From: an uncultured Clostridia bacterium
GTDB taxonomy: Bacteria; Bacillota; Clostridia; Oscillospirales; Acutalibacteraceae
Direction of reading: 5' to 3'
Assembly: GCA_944385055.1 (NCBI GenBank)
Contig: CALWVT010000003.1
Span: 169,407 to 233,406, forward strand
Length of the DNA: 64,000 bases
This document shows, piece after piece, positions 35,589-44,771 of the stretch (positions are counted from its first letter, which is position 1; each line of letters opens with the position of its first letter). The notes under the pieces are model-generated. The model was not told where the DNA came from, did no database searches, and saw only the letters and a program-made list of their open reading frames with translations. The position numbers were made by a program, and so were the translations under genes.

Positions 35589-37499
35589 TCATTTCGCCCT
35601 TTCGCGGGACAGATCCATACTACGCGCTTTCCAATGCAGCAAAAACGCGGAATGGACGATGACAAGAACGGAGCCGAGGTTGTGGACCAGGGCACCGACC
35701 ACCGGATTTAGGATGCCTGTGATTGCCAAAAGGATCGCAACCACGTTCAGCGTCATGGAAAAAGTCAGATTGCCCTGGATGGTCCGCATCATCCGCTTCG
35801 ACAGGCGCAGCAGGTGGGGCAGTTCGCGGATCTGGTCGTGGATCAGCGCGATGTCGGCGGCGTCGATCGCGATGTCACTGCCAATACCACCCATCGCGAT
35901 GCCGACGTCTGCCTTTTTGAGCGCGGGCGCGTCGTTGATGCCGTCGCCGATCATGCAGACCCGCTTTCCCGCCGCCTGGTAGGCGCCGATGGCCTCCAGC
36001 TTCTGTTCCGGCAGGCAGTCGGCGTGTACCTCGCGGATGCCGAGCGTTTGGGCAATGGCATCGGCGGCGTGCGCATGGTCGCCGGTCAGCAGGACCGGCG
36101 TGACGCCGGTATCCGCAAGGCCCCGCAGGGTTTCCGCGGCGTCCGGACGCAGCGTGTCCGAAAGCGCGAGGAAGCCGGCGGCGGCCCCGTCGATGGCAAT
36201 GTAAGTGAGCGTGCAGCCCGTTTCCAGATACCGTTCGGCGCGCCGGCGAATCGCTTCCGGCAGGGGAACCCCGTTTTCCGCAAGCAGCTGCGCGTTGCCG
36301 GCCAGCAGCGCGTGTCCGTTCACGCCGGCGGCAACGCCCCGGCCGGGAATCATTTGGAACGCATCCGGCTCTGCGGGCGCTTCGGCGTGCTGCGACCGGT
36401 AGCTGTTCACAATGGCTTTTCCCAGCGGATGCTCCGAGCGCAGCTCCGCGCTGGCGGCAAAGCGGTAAACGGCGTTGCTGTCCCAGCGCGCACAGCAGCT
36501 TTCGCCGGCGGCAACCTGTGGGGTCCCGCACGTCAGGGTGCCGGTTTTATCAAACGCAAGGTAGGACACGCCGGCCAGCCGCTCCAGGGCATCCCCTTCC
36601 CGCACGAGGAAACCGTGCCGCGTGGCGTTCCCGATGGCCGCCATCATGGCGGTCGGCGTCGCTAAGACCAGCGAGCAGGGGCAGAATACGACAAGAATCG
36701 TGACCGCGCGGAGCACCTGCCCGGTGATCAGCCACGTCAGCACGGCGGCGGTCAGGGCAATGACGACGATCCACCTTGCCCAGCGGTCGGCCAGGCGCAC
36801 GATTTTGGCTTTGCCCGCATCTGCGGACTGCACCAGCCGGATCATGCGCTGGATGGAGCTGTCCTCCCCGACTTTCGTCGCTTCCATGTCAAAGGCGCCA
36901 AACTGGTTTACGGTCCCGCTGAACACGTCGTCCCCGGGCGCTTTGTCGACCGGGAGGGATTCCCCGGTCATCACGGCCTGGTTGATGGACGTCTGCCCGG
37001 AGAGAACCACGCCGTCCACGGGAATGGCTTCGCCGGGCAGCACCCGCAGGCGGTCCCCGATTTGTACCTGCTCGGCCGGGATGATGCATGCGGTGCCGTC
37101 TGTCAGCCGGCGGGCTGTGCGCGGCGTCAAATGGACGAGTTTTTCGATGCCGGCGCGCGCCTTTGCCACCGTCAGGTCCTCTAACAGCGCGCCCAGCTGC
37201 ATGATGCAGGCCACTTCCCCCGCGGCGAACGTTTCGCCGATCGCGACGGAAGCGATCAGTGCGAGCGACACCAATACATCCGCCGTGATATCAAATTCCG
37301 TCAAAAGCCCGATAACCGCTTCAAGTAGGATCGGAATGCCGCACAGGATGATGGAGACCCACGCGGGGTCCAGGCCCCAGGGCCGCCACTGCAGCAGGCT
37401 GCCCACCAGGGAAGCCCCCGAAAGCAGGAGAAAAAGGATCTCCCTTTTTGTTCCGCCGAGGTGGCAAAATACCTCCAGCCGTTTCATGAAATGTTTCAT
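35589..37499 (-). CDS. P1B-type heavy-metal ATPase
   Basis: This membrane efflux pump has 636 residues. In order: N-terminal membrane helices without a cytosolic metal-binding domain, an actuator with TGES, the ion-binding CPCS in helix 6, the phosphorylation site DKTGTLT, the HP motif (SEHPLGKAI), and GDGINDAP. The CPCSLVLATPTA helix is close to the copper class (CPCALGLATPTA) but not identical, so the metal is uncertain. AAAGGAGG stands 6 bases before the ATG. A CsoR-type operator covers its start site, and csoR lies just upstream. Together they form a metal-induced export unit. Confidence 0.88.
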   Translation of the reverse strand: MKHFMKRLEVFCHLGGTKREILFLLLSGASLVGSLLQWRPWGLDPAWVSIILCGIPILLEAVIGLLTEFDITADVLVSLALIASVAIGETFAAGEVACIMQLGALLEDLTVAKARAGIEKLVHLTPRTARRLTDGTACIIPAEQVQIGDRLRVLPGEAIPVDGVVLSGQTSINQAVMTGESLPVDKAPGDDVFSGTVNQFGAFDMEATKVGEDSSIQRMIRLVQSADAGKAKIVRLADRWARWIVVIALTAAVLTWLITGQVLRAVTILVVFCPCSLVLATPTAMMAAIGNATRHGFLVREGDALERLAGVSYLAFDKTGTLTCGTPQVAAGESCCARWDSNAVYRFAASAELRSEHPLGKAIVNSYRSQHAEAPAEPDAFQMIPGRGVAAGVNGHALLAGNAQLLAENGVPLPEAIRRRAERYLETGCTLTYIAIDGAAAGFLALSDTLRPDAAETLRGLADTGVTPVLLTGDHAHAADAIAQTLGIREVHADCLPEQKLEAIGAYQAAGKRVCMIGDGINDAPALKKADVGIAMGGIGSDIAIDAADIALIHDQIRELPHLLRLSKRMMRTIQGNLTFSMTLNVVAILLAITGILNPVVGALVHNLGSVLVIVHSAFLLHWKARSMDLSRERAK

Positions 37500-37516
37500 G
37501 CTCTGCCTCCTTTACC

Positions 37517-37563
37517 TATACCCGTATGGGTATATTATAGAGAGCGCCTCGACAGGAAGTCAA
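37517..37563 (-). promoter_or_regulatory. CsoR-type operator and promoter
   Basis: On the minus strand TTGACT (37558-37563), an 18-base spacer and TATAAT (37534-37539) form the promoter. TATACCC-GTAT-GGGTATA (37517-37534) is an inverted repeat of the known CsoR operator form and overlaps the end of the -10 box and the transcription start. Confidence 0.7.
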
Positions 37564-37587
37564 GGGAAACAATTGCGAAGAGAGGAC

Positions 37588-37620
37588 AAAAAAGCCGGCC
37601 CTCCTGGGAAGGCCGGCTTT
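37588..37620 (-). terminator. Terminator of csoR
   Basis: AAAGCCGGCC (37591-37600) pairs perfectly with GGCCGGCTTT (37611-37620), with further A/T outside. It separates csoR from the ATPase promoter. Confidence 0.8.
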
Positions 37621-37627
37621 GCGGGAT

Positions 37628-37903
37628 TCAATTCATATTGGCGAACCGCTCCACCGCTTTTGTGAAGTTGGCGATGGTCTGGTCGGCGTCGCCGTGCTCA
37701 ATCCCGTCGCGCACGCAGTGCTTGATGTGCCCTTCGAGCACGACCTGCCCCACCTTGTGGAGCGCGGACTTTGCGGCGTTGATCTGCGCGAGGATATCTT
37801 CGCACGGGACGTCTTCCTCCACCATGCGGTCAATGGCCTGCACCTGACCGATGATCTTTTTTAAGCGGCGGTGGAGATTTTCCGCATCCATACACTGTCT
37901 CAT
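37628..37903 (-). CDS. csoR: CsoR/RcnR-family metal-sensing repressor
   Basis: This all-helical repressor of 91 residues has the Cys-His-Cys set of copper CsoR proteins: C in EDVPCEDIL, then H and C in EGHIKHC. This favours Cu(I) as inducer, though the related persulfide sensor CstR has a similar layout. It should repress the P1B ATPase through the operator at 37517-37534 and may control itself. GGAGG precedes the ATG. Confidence 0.85.
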   Translation of the reverse strand: MRQCMDAENLHRRLKKIIGQVQAIDRMVEEDVPCEDILAQINAAKSALHKVGQVVLEGHIKHCVRDGIEHGDADQTIANFTKAVERFANMN

Positions 37904-37953
37904 GCTGCACCTCCGGCGGGCTGTAGGATTCTATGTACGAAAAGCGCGGGCAT

Positions 37954-39126
37954 TTACGCCTGGAACAGGTCGGTTTCCGCCATGCGGCGGGACGCTTCCC
38001 GGAGCGCTTCTTCGTCCTGCACGAGCGCCATGCGCACATGGCCGACGCCGTGGGGCCCAAATGCACTGCCGGGCGTGACGAGCACCTGGGCCTTTTCGAG
38101 CAGCGCCCGCGTAAACGCGCGGTCGTCCTCGCCAAACTGTGCCGGGATCTGCGCCCACACAAACATGGTAGCCGCCGGCGGGTCGATGTGCCAGCCAAAC
38201 TGCCCAAACAGCGAGATCAACAGGTCCCGCCGCGTCTCATACGCGCGGCACGTCTCTTTGACACAGCTCTGATCGCCCGTGATGGCTTCGATCGCCGCGC
38301 GCTGGATCGGCAAAAACATGCCGTAATCCATGTTCGACTTGAGCGTCTTTAACATGCGCACGACCTTTTCGTTGCCCAGGCAGAACCCCACGCGTGCGCC
38401 GGCCATGCCGTACGTCTTGCTCAGGGAATTGAATTCGACGCCGACGTCGATTGCGCCGGGGAAGCGCAGGAAGCTGCCGCAGGTGTGCCCGTCGAACACA
38501 AGGTCCGAATAGGCGTTGTCGTGCAGGACAATGATGTCGTATTTTTTCGCGAACGCGATGAGCTTTTCATAGAACGAATCCGGCGCGATGGCGGTCGTCG
38601 GGTTGTTCGGATACGAGACAATCATGAGCTTTGCCTTTTTCGCGTCTTCCGGGTCGATTGCGTCAAAGTCAATTAAGTATCCGTTTTCTTTCTTTAACGG
38701 CATATAGCACAGCCGCCCGTCGGCTACAAGCGGCCCGCACGAAAAGGCCGGATAACACGGGTCCGGCACCAGAACCGTCTCGCCGGGGTCGATGATCGAA
38801 AGGCAGATGTGCGTTAAGCCCTCCTGCGAACCGAGCAGCGACTCAATCTGCGTTTCCGGGTCGAGCTCGACGCCGTAGCGGCGCTTGTACCACACGGCCG
38901 CCGCCTTTTGCAGGGCCGATGTGTCGCGGATTGCGTAGACGTAGTTTTTCGGGTCCAAGGCGGCGTCTGCGAGCGCGCGGCGGATGCGCTCGACCGGCGG
39001 GATGTTTGGCGTGCCGACGCTTAGGTCGATGACGGTGTGGCCGGCTTTTTCCTGCTGCGTTTTCATCGCGAGCAGTTCCGTAAAGATGCCGTCGGCAAAT
39101 TGTTCCATTCGTTTTGCAAATTGCAT
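37954..39126 (-). CDS. PLP-dependent aminotransferase, LL-DAP aminotransferase-like
   Basis: This fold-type I class I/II aminotransferase has 390 residues. The PLP lysine lies in SLSKTYGMAGARVGF; SYPNNPTTA and HDNAYSDLVFDG are cofactor contacts. DLSVGTPNIPP at the start resembles the LL-diaminopimelate aminotransferase group, but general aspartate or aromatic aminotransferase activity is possible. No lysine gene is nearby. The esterase gene lies upstream on the same strand, 47 bases away. Confidence 0.8.
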   Translation of the reverse strand: MQFAKRMEQFADGIFTELLAMKTQQEKAGHTVIDLSVGTPNIPPVERIRRALADAALDPKNYVYAIRDTSALQKAAAVWYKRRYGVELDPETQIESLLGSQEGLTHICLSIIDPGETVLVPDPCYPAFSCGPLVADGRLCYMPLKKENGYLIDFDAIDPEDAKKAKLMIVSYPNNPTTAIAPDSFYEKLIAFAKKYDIIVLHDNAYSDLVFDGHTCGSFLRFPGAIDVGVEFNSLSKTYGMAGARVGFCLGNEKVVRMLKTLKSNMDYGMFLPIQRAAIEAITGDQSCVKETCRAYETRRDLLISLFGQFGWHIDPPAATMFVWAQIPAQFGEDDRAFTRALLEKAQVLVTPGSAFGPHGVGHVRMALVQDEEALREASRRMAETDLFQA

Positions 39127-39173
39127 GGTGATGCCTCCACAAGCTGGAATTCAAAAATCAAAACAGAGCGCAA

Positions 39174-40043
39174 TCAGGCGAAGATGCCGGAAAGCCATTC
39201 GGCGCACAGCGGCACCCATTGTGCGACGTCCGGGCGGATAAACGCGTTCTCCTGCCCGGCAGTCGCCGTCAAAGCGGTCGCGAGCGCCAGCCCGTGGCGG
39301 CCGTGGGGGAAGATATGCAGCGAAAACGGCACGTGCTTTTCGGCGAGTGCCTGCGCGAACAGAAGCGAGTTTTGCACCGGTACGCACTGGTCTTCGGCCG
39401 TATGCCACAAAAAGACAGGCGGCATGTCTTCCCGCACGGCGTTTTGCAGCGAAAAGCGCTCGAAGAGTTCCGGCGTGCCCGCGCCGAACAGGTTTTGGAA
39501 CGATGTCCCGCTCGCCCTGCACAGAGGGTCATCGATGACGGGGTACCCTAAGCACACCGCGTCCGGGCGCGCGGGCAGCTGCGCCTGGAATAGGTGCAAA
39601 AGTTCCGGCGCATCCCACATCGTCGCAAGGCTTCCCGCCAGATGCGCGCCGGCCGAGAAGCCCATGACCGCGACCTTTTCCGGGTCGACGGCGCAGCGGT
39701 CCGCGTGCGCGCGCAGGAAGGCAACGGCCGCCCCCGCTTCCAGAAGCGGCAGCGGGTAGCAGGATTCGCGCGAAACCGGGTTCCCAATGCGGCCGCGTCG
39801 CGTCGTGTAGGACAGCACAAAGCACTGGTACCCGCGCGCCAGGAATTCGAGTGCAATGGGTTCCGCCTCGCGGTCGGAAACGATGTCATAGCCTCCGCCC
39901 GGGAAGATCAGCAGCGCCGGATAACGCGCTTCGGCGTCGAGCTCGGGCGAGGGTGTGCGCAGATAAGCGGTCAGCGCGGCACCGCTTCCGAGACGTCCAA
40001 GTTCCGGAAAAAGATCGGTCAATGACATGGAAAATGTTTTCAT
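39174..40043 (-). CDS. Alpha/beta-hydrolase, carbohydrate-esterase-like
   Basis: The protein has 289 residues. LLIFPGGGYDIVSDREA forms the oxyanion region, GFSAGAHLAGS carries the nucleophile Ser, and HTAEDQCVPV and FPHGRHGLAL provide the acid and His. This matches the BD-FAE-like / acetyl-xylan-esterase-like group that deacetylates plant oligosaccharides. There is no signal peptide, so it acts inside the cell. The ATG at 40043 follows AAAAGGGGC; the open frame upstream has no ribosome site. Confidence 0.8.
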   Translation of the reverse strand: MKTFSMSLTDLFPELGRLGSGAALTAYLRTPSPELDAEARYPALLIFPGGGYDIVSDREAEPIALEFLARGYQCFVLSYTTRRGRIGNPVSRESCYPLPLLEAGAAVAFLRAHADRCAVDPEKVAVMGFSAGAHLAGSLATMWDAPELLHLFQAQLPARPDAVCLGYPVIDDPLCRASGTSFQNLFGAGTPELFERFSLQNAVREDMPPVFLWHTAEDQCVPVQNSLLFAQALAEKHVPFSLHIFPHGRHGLALATALTATAGQENAFIRPDVAQWVPLCAEWLSGIFA

Positions 40044-40179
40044 ACAAAAAGCCCCTTTTGCAGCCGCGTGAATTTTCCGTGCGCCAACCGCGCAAAGAGG
40101 GCGGAAAATTCCCAAAATCCGCGGAAGTTTCTCATGTGTTTCTTATTGTACGCGCATTTTTGGGGGCCGTCAAGGAAAC

Positions 40180-40208
40180 TTGCATCTTTGCCCTGATTCG
40201 TATAAAAT
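40180..40208 (+). promoter_or_regulatory. Promoter of DUF975-glycosyltransferase pair
   Basis: TTGCAT (40180-40185), a 17-base spacer and TAAAAT (40203-40208). Confidence 0.6.
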
Positions 40209-40253
40209 AGAACCAACGAAAACCAGCACCGCCGTATCGGGAGGGGAATGTTC

Positions 40254-41114
40254 ATGTACGAAACGACATACAATACCTGGAATCGAAAAATTATCAAATC
40301 GAATGCGAAACTGGCGCTGCGCGGCCGGTATGGGCCGTGTTTTGCCGCTTCGCTGATCGCCGTGCTTTTGTCCGGCAGCGTGCTCGCCTATATCGCCATG
40401 CAGCTCAACCTGCGCGTGCAGTTGGAGATGACCTATTGGATCGACCGGCTTTCTTCCTATTCGAGCGACTACGGCCTTTATTTTGACTATGGCGCCGGGG
40501 ACGTGTGGGGCGACTACTACCTGCGCGCGCTTTTCCAGCAGCTGGAAGCGCTTTGGACCGTCGCGATGGTGTTGATGGTCTTTACCGTGGCGGTTTCCAT
40601 CTTCGTCGGCGGGCCGCTGCGCGTCGGTGAGGCGCGCTTTTATGTGCACCATCGCTTTGGCGATACGCACGTATCGACGGTGCTCTCGGGCTTTCGGCAG
40701 CGCTACCTCTCGACGGTCGGCGCGCGGTTTACGACAAACCTCTTCATCGGCCTGTGGTCGTTATTGTTCGTGATCCCGGGCATCGTCGCGGCGTACCGCT
40801 ACTACTATGTCGATTTCCTGTTGGCGGACAACCCGGGCCTCACGGGCTCCCGCGCGCGGGAGATCAGCAAAGAGATGACGAAGGGTGAAAAGGGGAGCCT
40901 GTTCCTTCTGGACCTCTCGTTTTTAGGCTGGGGGATTCTGGCGGCCTTTGTCAACGCGTTTACGCTCGGCATTTTAGGGCTTGCCTTATTAAAGCCATAC
41001 ATGATGGCGGCGCGCGCGGATGTTTACGTCTATGCGCGCGACCGCGCGATCGCGCAGGGCTGGCTGCGCCCGGAAGAGCTCGCACTCGTGCCGCCGCAGC
41101 CGCCGGTGCAGTGA
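40254..41114 (+). CDS. DUF975 integral membrane protein
   Basis: The protein has 286 residues with about five to six membrane segments and the DUF975 pattern: an N-terminal NRKIIKSNAKLALRGRYG, a GGPLRVGEARFYV block, and WSLLFVIPGIVAAYRYYYV. The function is unknown. The ATG at 40254 is 7 bases after GGGAGGGG and better spaced than the one two codons earlier. The glycosyltransferase gene begins 13 bases after its stop, so the two are one transcript. Confidence 0.8.
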   Translation: MYETTYNTWNRKIIKSNAKLALRGRYGPCFAASLIAVLLSGSVLAYIAMQLNLRVQLEMTYWIDRLSSYSSDYGLYFDYGAGDVWGDYYLRALFQQLEALWTVAMVLMVFTVAVSIFVGGPLRVGEARFYVHHRFGDTHVSTVLSGFRQRYLSTVGARFTTNLFIGLWSLLFVIPGIVAAYRYYYVDFLLADNPGLTGSRAREISKEMTKGEKGSLFLLDLSFLGWGILAAFVNAFTLGILGLALLKPYMMAARADVYVYARDRAIAQGWLRPEELALVPPQPPVQ

Positions 41115-41127
41115 GGATGGGGGCGTT

Positions 41128-42321
41128 TTGCATTTGCGTTTGCTCTATTTGACGTTTCAGGAGGATGCGCCGCTTTACGCGGGGGTTCTCAATAAAATCC
41201 GCGGGCAGGCGGCGGCGTTTTGCGCGCTCGGTTTCTCGACGACGTATTCGGCCTGGAAGGGGAATGCCTTCCATTTTTATGGGGACGCCCCGGCGGCCGT
41301 CCCGATCGACGCCGACCGCCAGGTCATGCGCCGTTTTTATGAAATTGCCGCGGGTTATCTTACGCGCAATCCCTGCGAAGTGCTGTATGTGCGATTAGAC
41401 CGCGTCGATTTCGGCGTCGTGTCGCTTTTAAAGCGGGCAAAGGCATGCGGGGTCAAGCATATCCTTCTGGAGATCCCAAATTACCCGTATTTGCGGGACT
41501 ATGTGCGCACGGCCAAGTCGGTTTCGGATCCGAAACGGCGCCTGCTTTCGACGGTCAAGGTCAACCTCTTTGCCGCCGAGGACCGCCTTGCCGGCCCGCA
41601 CCTAAAGGGCCTCGCGGACGCCGCAATCCTTTACGGCGACACGGCCTCCGACTTTTACGGCGTGCCGGCGAAAAACGCGACGAACGGCATCGACTGCGCC
41701 GTACTGCCGCCGGTGCCGTGGCCGAAAAAAAGCACGGAGATCGTCTTAATCGGGGTGGCGGGCACGCTCTGGTGGCAGGCATACGACCGCGTGCTGCGCG
41801 GCATGGCAAACTGGAACCAGCAGAAAGACCCGCGCTGGACGTTCCGTTTCCTGCTTGTGGGCGGCGACGAAAAGGAGATGCCGGCGTTTCGCGAACAGGT
41901 GCGTGCGCTCGGGCTCTCCGATGCGGTTGAGATGCCGGGCTTCAAAACCGGCGAGGAACTGCTCAGCTATTACCGCCGCGCGGATGCCGGTGTCTCGACG
42001 CTCGGCTGCTTCCGCCGCGGCCTGACGCACTGCTCGTCGCTCAAGGCGCGCGAGTATGCGGCGCTGGGGCTGCCGTTTCTCTATGCCTACAGCGACGACG
42101 CCCTGCCCGGCGACGCGCCGTGGGCGCTGCGCCTTTCGAATGACGACACGCCCGTCGATATGGGCCGCGTTGCCGCGTTCGTCGAGCAGTGCCGCGAAGA
42201 CCCGCGCATCGTGCTGCAGGAGCGCGAATATGCGCAGGAAGTGTACGACTGGCGTGCAATCCTGGCCGATGCGCTGCAGTTTGGCGGTGTCGCGCTGCCG
42301 CAGGGCCCCGAACAGGCATAA
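41128..42321 (+). CDS. Glycosyltransferase, GT4-like
   Basis: The protein has 397 residues. It begins HLRLLYLTFQEDAPLYAGVLNKIRGQA, a form seen in GT-B glycosyltransferases of cell-surface polysaccharide synthesis. The C-terminal donor domain has FRFLLVGGDEKEMPAF and a SSLKAREYAALGLPFLYAY block, with Glu in the nucleotide-sugar contact position. The TTG at 41128 is the best start: the conserved N-terminus begins there and GAGGATGGGGG precedes it. Donor and acceptor are unknown. Confidence 0.75.
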   Translation: MHLRLLYLTFQEDAPLYAGVLNKIRGQAAAFCALGFSTTYSAWKGNAFHFYGDAPAAVPIDADRQVMRRFYEIAAGYLTRNPCEVLYVRLDRVDFGVVSLLKRAKACGVKHILLEIPNYPYLRDYVRTAKSVSDPKRRLLSTVKVNLFAAEDRLAGPHLKGLADAAILYGDTASDFYGVPAKNATNGIDCAVLPPVPWPKKSTEIVLIGVAGTLWWQAYDRVLRGMANWNQQKDPRWTFRFLLVGGDEKEMPAFREQVRALGLSDAVEMPGFKTGEELLSYYRRADAGVSTLGCFRRGLTHCSSLKAREYAALGLPFLYAYSDDALPGDAPWALRLSNDDTPVDMGRVAAFVEQCREDPRIVLQEREYAQEVYDWRAILADALQFGGVALPQGPEQA

Positions 42322-42359
42322 CCCTCCGTCCCTTTTGTGCGGATGTGATAGAAATCAAA

Positions 42360-42411
42360 CAGGCGGCCTGCCTTTCCCGAAACCTGGGAAGGCAGGCCGC
42401 CTGCTTTTTCT
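42360..42411. terminator. Bidirectional terminator
   Basis: CAGGCGGCCTGCCTTTCCC pairs with GGGAAGGCAGGCCGCCTG apart from one bulged base, with a T run on the plus side. It separates the converging glycosyltransferase and EF-G-like genes. Confidence 0.9.
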
Positions 42412-42424
42412 TTGTTTTATCCGC

Positions 42425-44488
42425 TTATTCCGCTTTTGCGGCGGCGATAATCTTCTCCGATACCTGCGACGGGCACTGTTCATAGCGCGCAAAGCTCGTC
42501 AGGAAGCTGCCGCGCCCCTGCGTGCACTGGCTCAGGAACACGCCGAAATCGGTCATCTCCGCTTCGGGCGCCTCGGCCTCAATCGTCTGCACGCCGTCGC
42601 CGGAAGGCGTCATGCCGAGCACGCGGCCGCGGCGTTTGTTGATTTCGCCCATGACGTCGCCCATGTTCGTGTCCGGCACCGTGATCTGCACGGTATCGAT
42701 CGGTTCGAGCAGCACGGGGTCCGCCTGCGAGACGCCGTTTTTATAGGCGATCGAAGCGGCCGTCTTAAACGCCATTTCGGAGCTGTCCACCGGATGGTAG
42801 GAGCCGTCGTACAGCGTCGCATGCAGGCCGACCATCGGATACCCGGCGAGCGGGCCCTTCTGGATGCTCTCGCGCAGGCCCTTTTCGACGGCCGGGAAGT
42901 AGTTCTTCGGCACGCTGCCGCCGACGACCTGGACGTCAAATTCGAGCCCCTCGCTGTCGCACGGCGAGAACTCGATCCACACGTCGCCGAACTGCCCGTG
43001 GCCGCCGGTCTGTTTCTTGTGGCGGCCCTGCACCTTCACGGATTTGCGGATCGTCTCGCGGTAGGCGATTTTCGGCGCGGCAAGGCTTGCCTGGACGTTG
43101 TAGCGGTCGCGCATCTTCGCGAGCACGACGTCCAAGTGCTGTTCGCCGAGGCCCGAGAGCAGCAGCTGGTGGGTCTCCGTATTGTTTTCAAAGCGGATGG
43201 ACGGGTCTTCTTCCATGAGCTTCGCAATGCTCTGTGCGACCTTGTCCTCTTCGCCCTTCGTCTGCGGCAGAATCGCCATGCGCAGCGAGGGGGCGGGGTA
43301 TTCGATGCCGTCGAGCGTGACCTTGCGCGTCGGCGCGCACAGCGTGTCGCCGGTCGCAACGTTCGAGAGCTTTAACACCGCGCCGATGTCGCCGGCCGGG
43401 ATCACGCGCATGTCCTCCTGCTTTTTGCCGCGCATGAGCACGACTTTGCCGATTTTTTCCGTGTTGCCCGTGCGCATGTCGAGGAGGCTGTCGTCCTGGC
43501 GGACCTTGCCCGCGATGCACTTTAAGAAGCTGACCTTGCCGACGAACGGGTCGGCAATCGTCTTAAAGCACAAAGCGGCCGTGGCGGCATCTTCATTGAC
43601 GGAAAGATCGACCGGTTCGCCGTCGATGTCTGCGCCGATTTCGCCGGCCTTATCGGCGGCCGTCGGCAAAAGCCACGTCAGGCCGTCCAAGAACTGCTCC
43701 ATGCCGCGCATCAGAAGCGCGTCGCCGCAGAACACGGGGATGATTGCGCCGGATTTGACGCCTTTCGATACGCCGACGATGACCTCTTCGGGTGTGAATT
43801 CCTCGCCGGAGAAGTATTTTTCGAACATCTCGTCGTCGGTTTCCGCGACGGCTTCGCAGATCGCCGTGCGCAGGCCCGCCAGGCGGTGGTCGCCCATGTC
43901 GGGCATCGGCACCTCAACGGGGGCGCCGTTCGAATAATCGAAGGCTTTGTAAGCCAAGAGGTTAATGTAGACATTTGCCTGGCCGTCTTCAATGTACGGC
44001 ACGACAACCGGGCAGACCGTCGGGCCGAATTTGGCCTTTAAGTCTTCAAATACATGGTAGAAGCGGGCGCTTTCGTCGCACAGGCCGTTGACGAAGAACG
44101 CCTTTGCAAGGCCGCGCTTTTCGGCCGCGGCGACGGCCTTTTCTGTGCCGACGCACACGCTGTCTTTGCCGCTGACGATGATCAAAGCGCTGTCCGCCGC
44201 GCGCATGGCCTCTGCGGCCGCGCCCGCAAAGTCGAACAGGCCCGGCGCATCCAGCAGGTTCAGCTTTTTATTTTTCCATTCAACGGGCGCAACGGCCATG
44301 CCTACACTGACGCCGCGGCGGATTTCCTCCGGGTCGTAGTCACACACGGTGTTGCCGTCGGAAACTTTGCCCAAGCGGTTCGTGGCGCCCGACAGGCGCA
44401 GCATCGCCTCCGCGACACTGGTCTTGCCGGCGCCGCTGTGCCCGGCGAGGACGATATTGTAAATTTGCTTTGCGGAATAGGCTTTCAT
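42425..44488 (-). CDS. EF-G paralogue (non-canonical translation factor)
   Basis: This GTPase of 687 residues has the five-domain EF-G layout. G1 is GHSGAGKT and G3 is DAPG. At the G4 position, where NKxD is expected, the sequence reads FVNGLCDE, so the Lys is lost and Cys precedes the Asp. Domain II and the HGQFGDVWIEF and LGEQHLDVVLAKM blocks of domains III and IV are intact. The main fusA gene normally sits with ribosomal protein genes, so this is the second, EF-G2-like copy. It has its own strong promoter. Confidence 0.85.
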   Translation of the reverse strand: MKAYSAKQIYNIVLAGHSGAGKTSVAEAMLRLSGATNRLGKVSDGNTVCDYDPEEIRRGVSVGMAVAPVEWKNKKLNLLDAPGLFDFAGAAAEAMRAADSALIIVSGKDSVCVGTEKAVAAAEKRGLAKAFFVNGLCDESARFYHVFEDLKAKFGPTVCPVVVPYIEDGQANVYINLLAYKAFDYSNGAPVEVPMPDMGDHRLAGLRTAICEAVAETDDEMFEKYFSGEEFTPEEVIVGVSKGVKSGAIIPVFCGDALLMRGMEQFLDGLTWLLPTAADKAGEIGADIDGEPVDLSVNEDAATAALCFKTIADPFVGKVSFLKCIAGKVRQDDSLLDMRTGNTEKIGKVVLMRGKKQEDMRVIPAGDIGAVLKLSNVATGDTLCAPTRKVTLDGIEYPAPSLRMAILPQTKGEEDKVAQSIAKLMEEDPSIRFENNTETHQLLLSGLGEQHLDVVLAKMRDRYNVQASLAAPKIAYRETIRKSVKVQGRHKKQTGGHGQFGDVWIEFSPCDSEGLEFDVQVVGGSVPKNYFPAVEKGLRESIQKGPLAGYPMVGLHATLYDGSYHPVDSSEMAFKTAASIAYKNGVSQADPVLLEPIDTVQITVPDTNMGDVMGEINKRRGRVLGMTPSGDGVQTIEAEAPEAEMTDFGVFLSQCTQGRGSFLTSFARYEQCPSQVSEKIIAAAKAE

Positions 44489-44544
44489 GGATTTGGTTCC
44501 CCCTTTGGGTTTGACAGTAAAATTCTCAGAATATCAATGATTTG

Positions 44545-44573
44545 ATTATAGCTTACTTTGCTATTTTTCGCAA
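44545..44573 (-). promoter_or_regulatory. Promoter of the EF-G paralogue
   Basis: On the minus strand TTGCGA (44568-44573), a 17-base spacer and TATAAT (44545-44550), 57 bases before the start codon. Confidence 0.75.
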
Positions 44574-44771
44574 TAGGGAGAAGTAAAATTTTATGAAATC
44601 CGAACTCAAAGAAGCTTTTCGCTTTTGAAAGAAGACGGCGCGGGGAGGAAAAGGCCGCTTTCTGCATTTCCAGATGAAGATACCCGGCAGGAATAAAATA
44701 AAAATTTTCAGACAAGGTACAAAGCAGGCGGGCGCTTTCACCCGCCAAAAACGGAAAAGGAGTTTTGCTTT

